NCBI GenBank assembly: GCA_004802705.1
Contig: SGPL01000323.1
Coordinates: forward strand, 1-38,912
Direction: 5' to 3'
From: Bondarzewia mesenterica
Taxonomy: Eukaryota > Basidiomycota > Agaricomycetes > Russulales > Bondarzewiaceae
Length of the DNA: 38,912 bases
The notes under the pieces were generated by a model. That model was given only the letters and a program-made list of their open reading frames with translations, was not told where the DNA came from and did not search any database. Position numbers and translations under genes: made by a program. Numbering within the stretch: position 1 is the stretch's first letter; each line of letters begins with the position of its first letter. Shown piece after piece: positions 10,990 through 21,800 of this stretch.

Positions 10990-11900
10990 TTCATTAAAAA
11001 AAGTAGTGCAGTGAGGGAAGGATTCAATAGTTAAGCTATTTGAGGACTTGATCAAAGAACTTGGACCAGTTCTTTAGGATATCTTAGAGGTCGACATTGA
11101 TGTAGTCATTTTCACTGAGTCTCAGGCTACACAAGCATTTTAGGTGGCCGAGTAGGATTTTGTTAGTGCCTTCCATGAGGCTATTGATCTATGTGGAGTG
11201 TGCAGTGATTACCTCATGCTTGATCCCCTAGCCTTTGTAGTAGGTCAAAATGTCATTATTTTTGAAGTGTGAGCCACTATCAGTCATGAACGTGTCTAGG
11301 GGCATCCGTTCTATGGTGATAGCATCTAGTCTAATGATTGTGGTTTTTGCTATGCTGTAACTTTTATGCTTGAATCTCCAGATATGTTGGAAGTAGGTGT
11401 TGAGGCAAAGGTTGATGATATGATATCTATTTATGCCTTTTGGAAGTGAGAGGTAATCTGCAATAATTAACTTGAAGGGGTGCCTTCAAGTAATAGGTTT
11501 TAAGAGAGAGTGAAGGTGCATATTACTGAAGTTTTTGCAGTGAGTGCAGTTAGTGAGTGCTATGATAATTGACTAGTCTAAGCCTAGGCTGCATATGCAG
11601 TCCAGGAGTTGCAACTTGATGTAGTTGTAGCTAAAGTGTAATTAGCGGTAAACTTTGGTTGTGCAGGCTATGACTTCAGTTCTAGAGACACATTCTATGC
11701 AGGGGTATACTTTAGATAAATATCTATTTCTAACACACTATAGTTTGCTATTCTTAATCATATAGCCTAGTGTGTGGTGGCAAGCTCAGTGTTAAGCCCT
11801 AGTGTTATTAAGGTGATCGAGATTTTGTGAAGCATTAATCATCTCATGGAATAAGGGTTCTTATAAGAAGCACTCATAGAGGAGTTCTATGTCAGGAGAA
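10990..11900 (-). pseudogene. gypsy integrase with intact D,D(35)E
   Basis: The integrase inserts the element's cDNA into host DNA. The catalytic core is easily read: IIADYLSLPKG (first Asp, 11456-11458), FKHKSYSIAKTTI, then PLDTFMTDSGSHFKNNDI (second Asp, 11279-11281), then NSLMEGTNKILLGHLK (Glu, 11171-11173). The second Asp and the Glu are separated by exactly 35 residues. The N-terminal zinc-binding part keeps a C-T-H-C pair. Stops replace Trp (KGWGIKHE and STWINS contexts, TGG to TAG) and Gln. The active site survives although the gene is broken, unlike the chromovirus copy at 15.6-16.5 kb. Confidence 0.9.
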
Positions 11901-11959
11901 ATAGAAGTAAGGAATAGATCATGAATGAGGCCTAATGAGGCCTCCTAGTCCTCACCTAT

Positions 11960-12500
11960 TATTTATTCTCTACTGTCATTATCAAAGTGTACACTAGAGT
12001 TGAACATCTAGCTGGGGCCATCGATAGAGTTATCGATGCTCAGTCTGTGTCATACTATTTAGATGTCATGCACTAAGGTACAATCATGCCATCATGCATA
12101 GTGGATATTTAGGCTGTCATTAGGTAAAAAGTTGTGTAGAGCTTAGCAATCAATTTTGAGCTTAATAGGGGAGCTCTAAACTATATCAAAGAATTTATCT
12201 AGGCTAAACTTGAGTGCAGTGAATTTAGAGAGAAATAGTTTGTATTTTTCCTTCAAACAGGATGTACATTTCAATATAAATGTGATAGAGTGCCTTCTCA
12301 TGATAGTTTTCTCATTGAATAGTTTTATTTTGTGGTGCTAAGATAAAATGCTAGTGAATCCATACTTGCATTCATTGGTTGTGATAATAAAGAGTTGTCC
12401 ATTAAAAATAAGAGAGCATAAGACTGGTGCAGAAGTGAGGGCAGCTTTAATATCGAAGAATGCCTTTTAGTATTCACAAGTCTACTAGCCCTCGAGAGAG
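11960..12500 (-). pseudogene. gypsy RNase H, degraded
   Basis: The RNase H domain of the inverted element reads AALTSAPVLCSLIFNGQLF, IITTNECKYGF, YKLFLSKFTALKFSLDKFFDIV and SPIKLKIDC, followed by a DSLNIHYA-like stretch and a RLSIDNSIDGPS-like tail. In relatives the third motif is ITTDG(C)KYGF, so the Asp is Asn here (G-to-A on the coding strand). Stops match Gln and Trp codons of the family. It is joined upstream to the connection region at 12540-12700 and downstream to the integrase N-terminus (HDLFLTSISPDIELLYE). Confidence 0.85.
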
Positions 12501-12539
12501 TAGTCGTGTAATGCTTTTTAGTGAGTAAACTTACCCTTT

Positions 12540-12700
12540 CCCATTAGAATTGAGATATCACATATGAAGTTAGTTAGTGGGTGGGCTATATACCCATAAT
12601 CTGCACATACAGAGCAGTAGTAGTTATTGAGATGTATAAATCCAGACAGACCTTTCATAGTAGTCAGTGCATCTGTAAGAGGTACTAGATTAGGTGAGGT
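12540..12700 (-). pseudogene. gypsy RT thumb/connection fragment
   Basis: The reading KGLSGFIHLNNYYCSV followed by ADYGYIAHPLTNFICD matches the region just after the reverse transcriptase palm in this family (typically a GFLGLTxYYR...YAxIAxPLTDL pattern). It is followed by a KALHDYSLEG segment leading into RNase H. The palm and fingers that should lie upstream are absent: only about 300 bp separate this fragment from the protease region. Confidence 0.75.
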
Positions 12701-13019
12701 TTTATCAGTAGAAAGGGTGACTATTGAGAGAGGATAGTCAAGAGGGATATCCTTGAGGGGGGATGAAGAGTCCTCTAGTGTGGGTGTGCATTCATTTCTG
12801 AAGGTTAGGAGTTTGAGGGGGAGAGACAGTATATTATTTTCTTTATTGAGCTATGCAGTATGTATCACATGCTTGTTATTAAGTTTAAAGCTCATATAAG
12901 GGGTGAGTTGTAGAACTTGCCTTGTAGAGGATTCATCATCCCCCATTAGCCTTGTATGCTATTTGATGTTGAGTACTAGGTAGATGCCAAATAGCACCAC
13001 TAATGCACTGTCTGTTATC

Positions 13020-13420
13020 TTTCAATCTTATTATACAGAGTGATTTGTTTTGAGGGTGTGGATATGTTGATGATGTTAGTAGTATATTTATGTTTTACTC
13101 TCAGGGTGATGAGTAGAGGCTTGTTGACCAGAATTGACTAGGAGCTACTGCTCAGAAATATTTCAAAATGAGCATGGATCTGGATGCCACTGATAATAAT
13201 AAGATCTTTCTATTAGCCATCCAGAGGCATCATGGTAAAGGGAAGGTGATATGAAAGTGATGGTGAATAGTTTCATAGACCTTTGTATTGATAGCATTTG
13301 TTATAGCATCATTATCAAAGACACTTTTTATGCAGTTTATTTCTCCTTTAGGGCCATGTAATTGTAAGCTATAAATGAATGGAAGTGAGTCTGTAGATTT
13401 GATGTTAGATGTTATGATGT
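13020..13420 (-). pseudogene. gypsy aspartic protease, degraded
   Basis: The frame reads SLPFIYSLQLHGPKGEI, then IKSVFDNDAITNAINTKVYE with the presumed active-site Asp in F-D-N-D-A (13305-13319), then a degraded MANRKILLLSVAS segment. The order and wording fit the GPKGEI...VFDDGAMTNAI pattern of basidiomycete gypsy proteases, in which the active site is not the classical D-S/T-G. Stops are again at former Gln and Trp codons. Confidence 0.75.
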
Positions 13421-13739
13421 TCTCTCACCCCACAAAGTATAGGTCAGAGACATTTATTACAATGTTTAGACTTTCATACATGATAGCATTTAAGGTAGCT
13501 GCGATGTCTGCCAGTAGAGTTCCTTTTCCATTCTCTAGGTTACACTTTGTGGGGCCATAAGATATGTCCTCAGCTGGCGGCACTGTATAACCAAGAATAA
13601 GTGTGAGGGAGAGTGGAATGTTGAGATAGACTACACAAGCTTCTCTTAAGCCACCAGCTTGTTTTCTTTTTCCTTCTCCTCTCTAGCTTTACCTCTCCAT
13701 CCTCTATCATTTTAGCATGCCATCTATGATTAGCAGGGT

Positions 13740-14880
13740 AGTAATACTCTAGTGGTATATAAATGTATTAAACTAGAATGGGGCCAGTGGGGTGAGGGGC
13801 ACAGTTAATAGTATTGATGATCATATGCCACTTGTATTTGCCTTCTGAGGTAGTGCAGCTTGTGCATTCACTGCCCTGATGCTCTGCAGTTTTACATTTC
13901 CAGCATTTGTCTGTCACAAAGGGGGCCATCTTGGGTGTGAGGGGGTAAGGCTAGTGCTTGTCTAATCTGGCATTGAGGTTGATGACATGCCAAGCTATAA
14001 TTTGACATTCATAGAGGGCTATGCTTTCAGCAGTGTTAGGGTAATAAGGAATTTAGTTGTGACATATGATTACTTAGTATTTAACATTGAACAGCTAGCC
14101 ACATTATATAATGGGTTAAGGAATCACTCTGTAGAACAGGTTTCTGGGTTGGATAGAGGCATGCATAGGGAATGAAATTACATTAAAAGGGGAATACAGT
14201 GTCATTAAAGAGGTGCACTCTATTATTTATTAGATAGTTGCTGTTGATGAGCTAGATCAGAGCAGGGGTGGGTAGCACAGTTCTTTTTTGACTGCAATAA
14301 GGCATGCATCACTTTTTTTGAGCCTGAGTTAGGTCATCAAGGTGAATTAGTCTGATAGCACCACAGAAGTTAGTCCAAGTGACATAGAATCTAGTGACAA
14401 GAGAGGCAATGCTCTAGGGTAGGTCCTTGTAGATGCTCTCAATAAGCATGCCATCAGCATTGAGAATAGCACTCACCAGGACTTAAGCACAGTTAACCCA
14501 GCAAACATATGCCCATTCCTTCATGCCATCATTTTCTACTTCTTGGTTACCTCCACTTCTGTTAGCTTATAGGCTTACAGTGTGATAATCTTCTCTGCGT
14601 GAGTTTTGATGACTAGTTTGAGTTTTGGCCATTTTTTGAAGTAGGCAATTTTAAAATCTTTTCAGGTGGTGATAGTGGTTAGGGTAAGATCAATATCATA
14701 CCAGCTTTCAGCAGGGCTGTCGAACTTGAAAAATTAGCTGACTTTCTCTATTTTATGCATGTCAGTAGTCTTCTTAGTGAAGCTCTGTTCTATCTATTTA
14801 ATGAAATCATCAGGGTTTTTACTATTTCAGCTATCACTATAAAACTAGATGGTCAGTATAGTGGTTATTATCAGAGGGTT
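13740..14880 (-). pseudogene. gypsy gag with intact zinc knuckle
   Basis: This is the nucleocapsid and capsid part of the inverted element. The capsid core reads NPDDFIK, IEQSFTKKTTDMHKIEKVS and FFKFDSPAESWYD at about 14690-14830, then a KWPKLKLVIKTHAEKI segment. The zinc knuckle at 13864-13905 reads CWKCKTAEHQGSEC, a complete C-x2-C-x4-H-x4-C. A frameshift and several stops lie between the two parts. The gag leader (14885-15199) is an open Ser/Leu/Pro-rich frame with no motif; it may be the gag N-terminus or untranslated leader. Confidence 0.8.
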
Positions 14881-14912
14881 GATGTCAGTGTCTAGTTAGA
14901 TGTTGAGTAAGA

Positions 14913-14936
14913 GGGAAGGTGGGAAGGTGGGAAGGT
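14913..14936. repeat. 8-bp tandem repeat, three copies
   Basis: Three perfect head-to-tail copies of GGGAAGGT lie in the gag leader of the inverted element. Confidence 0.9.
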
Positions 14937-15214
14937 TGAAAAGATAAAGCAGAGTGAGGGCTAGAATTGATGGATTTAGAAAATAGAGATGATGAGAGTG
15001 GGCAGTCATAGTTGGGTGAGAGAGTGAGAGATAATAGTAAGTTAGTGTTAGCAAATGAAAGTTTGGAGTCAGTAGGGGTGCTGAGATGAGGAGACGCAGT
15101 GAATGAGAAGGTGAAGTAGCCAATCAATAGGTTTTGGCTTGGAGGTGCTAAGATGAAGGGAACAGAGGGGCAGTGGTTTAAGCAATGTTCTATAGGCATT
15201 GTTCGACAAGCAGT

Positions 15215-15470
15215 ATTCAGAGAATGGAAATATTACACTATTATTACTAGATGAACTAAGCAAAAAGAATAGCAAAACAATAATCTGTATGTCGTGAATG
15301 CACATCAGTATATGGTGTGCTAGGACTCCAAGTTTGTGACCCCTAATATTGCTTCAGAACTTTCTGCTTTTCTTATTGATAGCTCTCTTCCTCTATGTGA
15401 TCTTATCTGCTTATCTATCTATAGAGTACTACTCCACTGCATCAACATTTTCAATTGATACTATCATCAC
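15215..15470 (+). repeat. second copy of the RNase H/integrase junction
   Basis: This segment aligns by eye with 9020-9284, with differences that are mainly C/T and A/G. It marks where chromovirus sequence resumes after the inverted element, but it overlaps the first piece and does not start where that piece stopped. The outer limits are approximate. Confidence 0.7.
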
Positions 15471-15479
15471 TCTAGCTAT

Positions 15480-16500
15480 TGACAGCTCTACTCTTCTCAA
15501 ATGCTTCAAGACTGCATTCCAGAAAGACATTGAATGATGTGAATCCTTAGTTCACAATCTTGCAGATTACCATGTCAAAACTGAACTCATTTTCTATAAA
15601 GGATAATTATTTATGCTCTCAACCCTATACAGTGACATCTTGCATTTTTGACATGATGCCCTTATTACTGGTCATTTCAAATGAATGTGCACTTTGCAAT
15701 TAGTGTTACATGACTATTCTTGGCTCAAAATGAACACTTATATCTACTATTATATTGAAGCCTGTGATACTTGTGCAAAGATCAAGACACCTAGGCATAA
15801 GCTCTATGGTCTACTTCAAGCACTGGACATTCCAACATGTCTACGGTTATTCATTTTGATGGATTTTATTGTTAAGTTATCGATTTTTTATAGTTATAAC
15901 TTTATCTGGGTCATTTGTGATCACTTCACATAATATGCATATTTTATTCCATGCAATGAGACAATTGATGCACCAAGTTTAGCATGGCTATTTTTTAACT
16001 ACATATTCTGACATCATAGCATCTCTGATTTGATCATTTATAATCACAATGCTATTTTTATGTTCAAATTCTAGCAAAAACTCACCAAACTTCTCAGAAT
16101 TAAAACTTGAGCCTCTACAGCATATCACCCTCAAAGTGATGAACTCACTGAATAAACCAATCAGACCTTAGAAACCTACCTCTATGCCTATTGCTTTTAC
16201 CAACAAGATGATTGGGTCGATCATCTCTTGCTCAGTAAATTTACCTTCAATAATCTTATCAATACTTCTATCAATAAAACAGCCTTTAAAGCAAATTTTG
16301 ACTTTACTCTTGAATTTAAGCTTCACATTATTAAGTGACACATTATACCCTCTGCTATCAACCTTGCCACTCAACTCGGTACCATTCATATGACATTTCA
16401 TTTGAAGCTCCAACATGCACAAGACCTCTAAACCACCTACCACAACAAGAAGTCTCTTCCTGATCTGGAGTTTCTCTTAGGTTAGATGATTTGGCTTCTC
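15480..16500 (+). pseudogene. chromovirus integrase, degraded
   Basis: The integrase of the forward chromovirus family is readable as a zinc-binding N-terminus (a GHFK segment, then IEACDTCAKIKTPRHKLYG), a core beginning LMDFIVKL (first Asp, 15862-15864) and a second site reading YNHN where the family has S-D-R-G. The second Asp is thus Asn (AAT, 16042-16044). The Glu is kept in DELTE (16150-16152), exactly 35 residues on. Next come TLETYLYAYCFYQQDDWVDHLLLSKF and NTSINKTAFKANFDF. The loss of one catalytic residue plus stops makes it inactive. Confidence 0.9.
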
Positions 16501-16870
16501 TATCATAACATCTCTACCACATGTCCATCTCTAAAACTTGACCATCATTAACTTAGTCCCTCTTACCTATGCCCCATTTTTTATATTTTATTATTAGAAC
16601 ATTATGTAAACCTCTCTAACTTCTACCTCTATGCTTCTCCTACTCCCTTTGATCTTTCTGACAACACTTTACCATCAATTCATTTGTTATTGAATTGCCA
16701 GAAGATTGGCCACTAATTTAAATACTTTACACATTAGAATGACAGCCACACATCTGAAAACATTTGAATTCTACTCTCCGATATCCCAACTATGCTCAAC
16801 AAACTCATTGAGCATTTTCATTACTGTCATCTATATGCACTACACTCACACTTGATAGGAATTAATAAAA
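16500..16870 (+). pseudogene. post-integrase region and chromodomain, degraded
   Basis: After the integrase come an NISTTCPSLKLDHH segment and a barrel-like stretch. They are followed at about 16698-16860 by a chromodomain-like sequence: QKIGH*FKYFTH*NDSHTSEN, then LLSDIPTMLNKLIEHFHYCH. Chromodomains in this position bind methylated histone H3 and direct the element to heterochromatin. The Trp expected after Y-x-V-x and the one expected in the E-N-T-W motif are both stops here, consistent with G-to-A changes. This C-terminal domain defines the element as a chromovirus. Confidence 0.75.
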
Positions 16871-17117
16871 CATATCATTTTATGCTACAGGATTCTACAG
16901 ATAGCAACTCCCCATCCACTCCATCCTCTCCTATCAACAAATTTACCCCCTCTTGAGCTGCTGTATCAACTCATATCATTTAACCTCTATCCCTCATCAC
17001 TCAAGTATAAATCTATAATGTGAATATTTTGCTCTCATGAGCACAACACTATGCTTTAGATGCATCTCATATCTACCATTTTAACTCGATATGTCCATCT
17101 CCTCATAAAAAGGAGGA

Positions 17118-17450
17118 TGATATAACAGTTAAAACTAAGGATTTGCAGTCTCATAGATTCATGAAGATTGGATGCTCTATTAGTTCTGCATATTATTTCA
17201 TTCAATCTCAATCTCTTCTATTTTTTGAGTCTTCTATATTCTTCTATTATTTTCTTCATTTCACTTCTGTATTATTTCACCTTTTTTTTTCTTGATTTGA
17301 GGACTCTGATCTTTATATGTATTTACATAGACTGCTATTATACTCAAATACTTATTAAATCAACCCCCATAATTAGGTTCTCTTATTCATGATTATACTG
17401 CATGTTTTATCATGCTCCTCAAGTCTCACAATCAGGCCTTACCTCTTACA
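17118..17450 (+). mobile_element. 3' LTR of the chromovirus
   Basis: A polypurine tract (AAAAAGGAGGA, 17107-17117) is followed directly by TGATATAACAG. The T-rich block that follows ends CCTCTTACA at 17450, which gives a 333-bp unit with TG...CA ends. Its position after the chromodomain is right for a 3' LTR. No second copy exists in the window, so the right end is an inference. Confidence 0.6.
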
Positions 17451-18100
17451 GTCTAGATGAAGATAAGGATGAGGACAAGGATGAGGACAGAAATTGACTT
17501 AGACATGGATATTGATTGATATTGAAATAACTATAATTTTATTTTAGAGACATAGTTGTTTATAAATTTTATGAATATTTTATTGCCTGAATTAATGAAG
17601 ACTGTTTTTTTCAGCTATAATATGTCAGATGCTAATTCCAAAACAGCAAAAGTGAAGGTGTTTTAGTTAACAGCATTAACATTAGCATCAGCTATTCATT
17701 TTTCAGATGCTCAGTGGAGAGGAAATGTATAAATCATATTGAGGTTCCTAATGTTTGGCCAATTAAGATCAGCCAATGAGTCAGATGACACTATTGTATT
17801 AAAAGATCACTTTATAATATTTGCTTCTGGAGGTTGCTAGTGAAGAGGGTTGATAATCTCTTAATCGATCAGATAATAATATTAGGATTATTAATAGGTG
17901 TAGACTCCCCCTATAACACAACTCATTTCAAACTACTATGGGCTTTGGAAAGAGATGATATGTTGAGTTTGATGCTTAAAGAGTTATCTACAAAGTAACA
18001 AAAACCACCTGGGGGATCAAGGTTCAACAAGTGCTTGTTCATGAGACTTTACCTCAACTGTCGATACAGATGGTAATTCTGCCAATACTGATGAGACTGC
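17451..18100. other. AT-rich spacer with a short acidic-coding repeat
   Basis: No gene is recognised. Two perfect head-to-tail copies of AAGGATGAGGAC lie at 17465-17488 within a wider GA-rich run. The rest is AT-rich and leads into the KDZ relic. Confidence 0.6.
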
Positions 18101-18153
18101 CTAACTTTAACCTAAATTTTACCTCAACTGTGAATTCCACAGTAACCCTTAAA

Positions 18154-18185
18154 AGGTGAACTAAGGGGAGTCCCCTTAGTTACCT
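18154..18185. repeat. near-perfect palindrome (hairpin)
   Basis: An 11-bp perfect inverted repeat (arm AACTAAGGGGA, 18159-18169) faces its complement (18171-18181) across one base. Allowing one bulged base, the arms extend four more pairs. It sits just upstream of the readable KDZ domain. Confidence 0.85.
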
Positions 18186-18195
18186 CGACTGTTAT

Positions 18196-18815
18196 GGCTA
18201 TCTTAATGGCTTTTCTATTTAAAAACAGAATCAGAATAACTATCTGAAAGATTGAATGCCCCACTAAGGCCAGTACCTTCATCATCTCCTTCATGCTGAG
18301 TGTCTGACTAGTGATCAACAATGCTCTAACTGTAAGACTATCAAAGGCAACTAGAGATGTCTCGATTATTTTAGCTGATCAATATTCTGCATAAGATGTT
18401 ACTAAAAATTACACCTTTAAAGCCACTTTCACAGAGTAAAGCAGTAGATGGGCTCCTATTTTGCTCCCACTTAGCTCTAGCAGGTGAGAATAGTCCTTCA
18501 TCTCAGTCATAATGGTAAACTTTGCCCCTAATATGATCTCTAGACTGCTCAAGCTAGTGATTGGCCTGAAGTTGTTTATGCTGAAGATGAAAAATAAGAG
18601 ACCATTGATGATAGCAAATTTTTTAGTGCTCGATAATAGCTGGAAGGCCCCACTAAGCCATAATAACAATAGCAATCTCATGATGACTATTGTCGATAGT
18701 TTTAGCATGTACTAGCTTTGCACTCACTAATATCAATGCCTGAACTCTAAGCCTATCGACATTTAGCTATTTGACATTAGCCTTTACCCAGTGAGCTAGA
18801 CAATATGACAGAAAT
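18196..18815 (+). pseudogene. KDZ transposase N-terminal cysteine-cluster domain, truncated
   Basis: This is the N-terminal zinc-binding region of a Kyakuja-Dileera-Zisupton transposase. One frame reads GQYLHHLLHAECLTSDQQ, then CSNCKTIKGN*RCLDYF and FCIRCY*KLHL*SHFHRV, then MGSYFAPT. This is the spacing of the CxC2-like cluster associated with KDZ transposases: Cys at 18322, 18331, 18358, 18388 and 18397, followed by His residues. Two expected Cys are Tyr (18367-18369 and 18400-18402, TGT/TGC to TAT/TAC), and the Trp of the GNWRC motif is a stop. The frame continues about 130 codons, then is lost near 18815. The catalytic RNase H-fold core is absent, so this is a 5' fragment. KDZ elements and TET/JBP dioxygenases are known to co-expand in mushrooms. 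Confidence 0.8.
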
Positions 18816-18829
18816 GACATCAGTCTCAC

Positions 18830-21800
18830 TTACATTTATTTATGTTTAAACTTAAAATAAGCTAAAATCTCAGTGCTATAATACAAAATAGCATAAGCAT
18901 ATAGGCATCTATTATTTGCAGTAAAAAAGTAAGAGAATGCTATAACTTATATGTTTTAGTATTATAGCTATTTGTTTTTACTGTGCTAAACAATAGCATA
19001 TCAAAAACATATTATTATCATAAAAATACATTATTAAACAAGAGATATTTATTGAATGATATAAGGCTTTCACTTGTGATTATTTTTTCATCATTCATAA
19101 GTTTTAGAGTCTCACTCGCTGTTACATCATTTCATATAATATAACATTGATTTTATACTCATAAGAAAATCTCACTAATAAACAATAGGGAATATATCAC
19201 ACTTTGCCTTATTGCAATGATCTCTGAGATACATTAACAAGTAGAGTTAAAAGTAGTATATTTTTCTTCCTGTGATCATTCGAAAGTTCTACTGATAAAT
19301 AAGTAACATTTTTATCACTATTTAAAGTGTATCAAGCTTAAATGATAATTATTCTAAAGTTCTACTCATTCATAAAATCAGTGGTTAATACTAATCATCT
19401 TATTCTTAATGAGATATAACTATCAATAGTTAAAAAAAAAAAAGTTCAAAAATTTGGTCATTATAAAATACAATGCATTAAAATCATGGCATTCTTAATA
19501 CAAGTCATGTTTAATGCTAGAGATTAAAGTTGTGTTAGTCATGTTTTCTGCTTTTAATATTGAATTTTAAAATAAATTTCTATCAAGGAATACATTTAAT
19601 TTAGTTTAAAATTATTTTTTAGGTATGTCATTTTGAGCTTGGCTATAAGGTCAAAGGCTCATTTATCTTTCTTATTGACAAGCAGTCTATTATTCATGTG
19701 GTTAACATGCTAAAAAAAAAAGATGATTTTTAAATTAGGATATATGCCTTATTAAAGAGGCATATTGATTTCATGGACACTATAGCAATTTATTAGGTAT
19801 TTTTCTAATTTTATTTCTTGTCTGTCTTGATTCAACTTCTCTTCATTATTTTGAAACAGTACAAAAAGTCATGAGAAGTTTTGTCTTTTGTTCTCTTGTT
19901 TCTGATGGTGCTTGAGCATATATTGCACTGTAAACCTTGTACAATACCTATACATATTATTTACTTGTGCTCTTTTAGCATTACTGCTCATCTGCTTTTG
20001 CTGTACTCAATAAATTAATCATTTGGAAATAGACATAATGAGAAAAGTAAGTGGAATAAAAAAGAGGATAGTAGATGTTTGATATGATAAGCTAAAGGGC
20101 TTTTGCACAATATGAATCCTAACACTTCACTTCTTGGTATAGAAATTATCAAAGATCACCTCAATCATTATTTTTTTCTTAATTAGTACTAATACATCAT
20201 TGACATGCTCATTATCATAATAATCAATGCTGACTTTAAAATCAATGTTTATTTATTCATAATATTTTAGTTGCATATAAACTGAGTGATAGATATTTAA
20301 CAATAAACTATGATAGATGATACTATTACTGAAGAAGGCATCCTCATAGCCTCAGTTAGTAAAGTCCCCTTTGAATGTATAGTTTTGCTTTACAGAAAAC
20401 TGTAGCAGCACATAAACTACATTTATATTGAGGAAAGAAAGAGAGAGACCTACTATTTTTTTAAAATTAGAATTTTTTTAATGTTTTTAAGATGAGAATT
20501 ACTTATGATTCATGATAAGTTAAGAACATACAAAAGACTTAACATCAATATGAACAGCCCAAGCTGAGCTTAATGCATGCTTCAGACTATAAAGCTCCTT
20601 CTTTGGCAGATAAATATGATTAAGTTTTCTTTGCTCAAACACATTATTTAGTGCTTTAATATTATTTATAATACTTTAGTTGATCGTGGCTAACACTGAT
20701 GCTCCAGTTGAGCTTGGCTGATGTATATATAATCTGTCTCTAATAGTTGACATCAGCAAAAACACTTCATATAAATAAGTAAAAATATGCTCTTATTGAT
20801 CTAATTGCATCTAATTATATTTCATTTTGAAAGTTAAATTACTGAAATAAATAAGATCTAATTTACTGATAATCTATAGTTAATGACTATAATGATAAAT
20901 GTGCTACTTTTATAAGAAATTTTTTTTCTCTATAACTTTTTTTAACCTTTTCATCTGCTATTATTACTTATTATACCTTATTTTTCTTTAAAATCTTTAA
21001 TTGTTTTTTCAACTTTTACTATATTATTATTAAGTTTTAATTCATTCTTATATTAAGTCTAAATGTATGATCAATTTACACTTTTATAAAATAATAATTA
21101 TAATTATAACATTTGAAATTTTCATACTTTAAGCTATTATTAATATAATACCTTCTTTTTACCCTGATTAAGGCACTATTATACTAATATAATCAATTTG
21201 TACTAAGAATTGACCCTTGTGATATGTGATAGTTTTATATATTTGTGAACGGTCTGTGTAACTATGATTACTATTAGATGTTGCTTCATATTGCTTCATG
21301 TAAGACATCAAAGACACTCAAAATATATATTTTTAAATAATGTTTTTGACTTATTTAGTAGTTTTATGATAGTTGCTGTAATATGTGATGACCCTCTAAC
21401 TTCACTAATTTTAAAGCACCTGTAATCTATGACCCATGAATAGATTGTATTATTATTGTAGCTAGGTTTAAATTAGGCATAATTAGCTGCATCTGATTTT
21501 TACAGCTTATTTTGCAATTTGCTGTAGCACAAGTGTAATGCTGTTTAGAGCTTATATTGTATCACCTCAGCTGTTACTTTGATTTATTCTGAAGTCTTTT
21601 GAATGTGCATTATAATTTCAGAATACTTGAGCTTAGTATTATAATTTATTAATGGCTATGTTTAATGTTGCTTGCAATTTCAATAGGCATACTTTTTTTA
21701 TACTAGGATAAATATCTTTAAATACCTTATTTATAAATGATATTTTTATTATTTACTTTATAGAATATTTAATTTATAATTATACAATAAATATAAAAGT

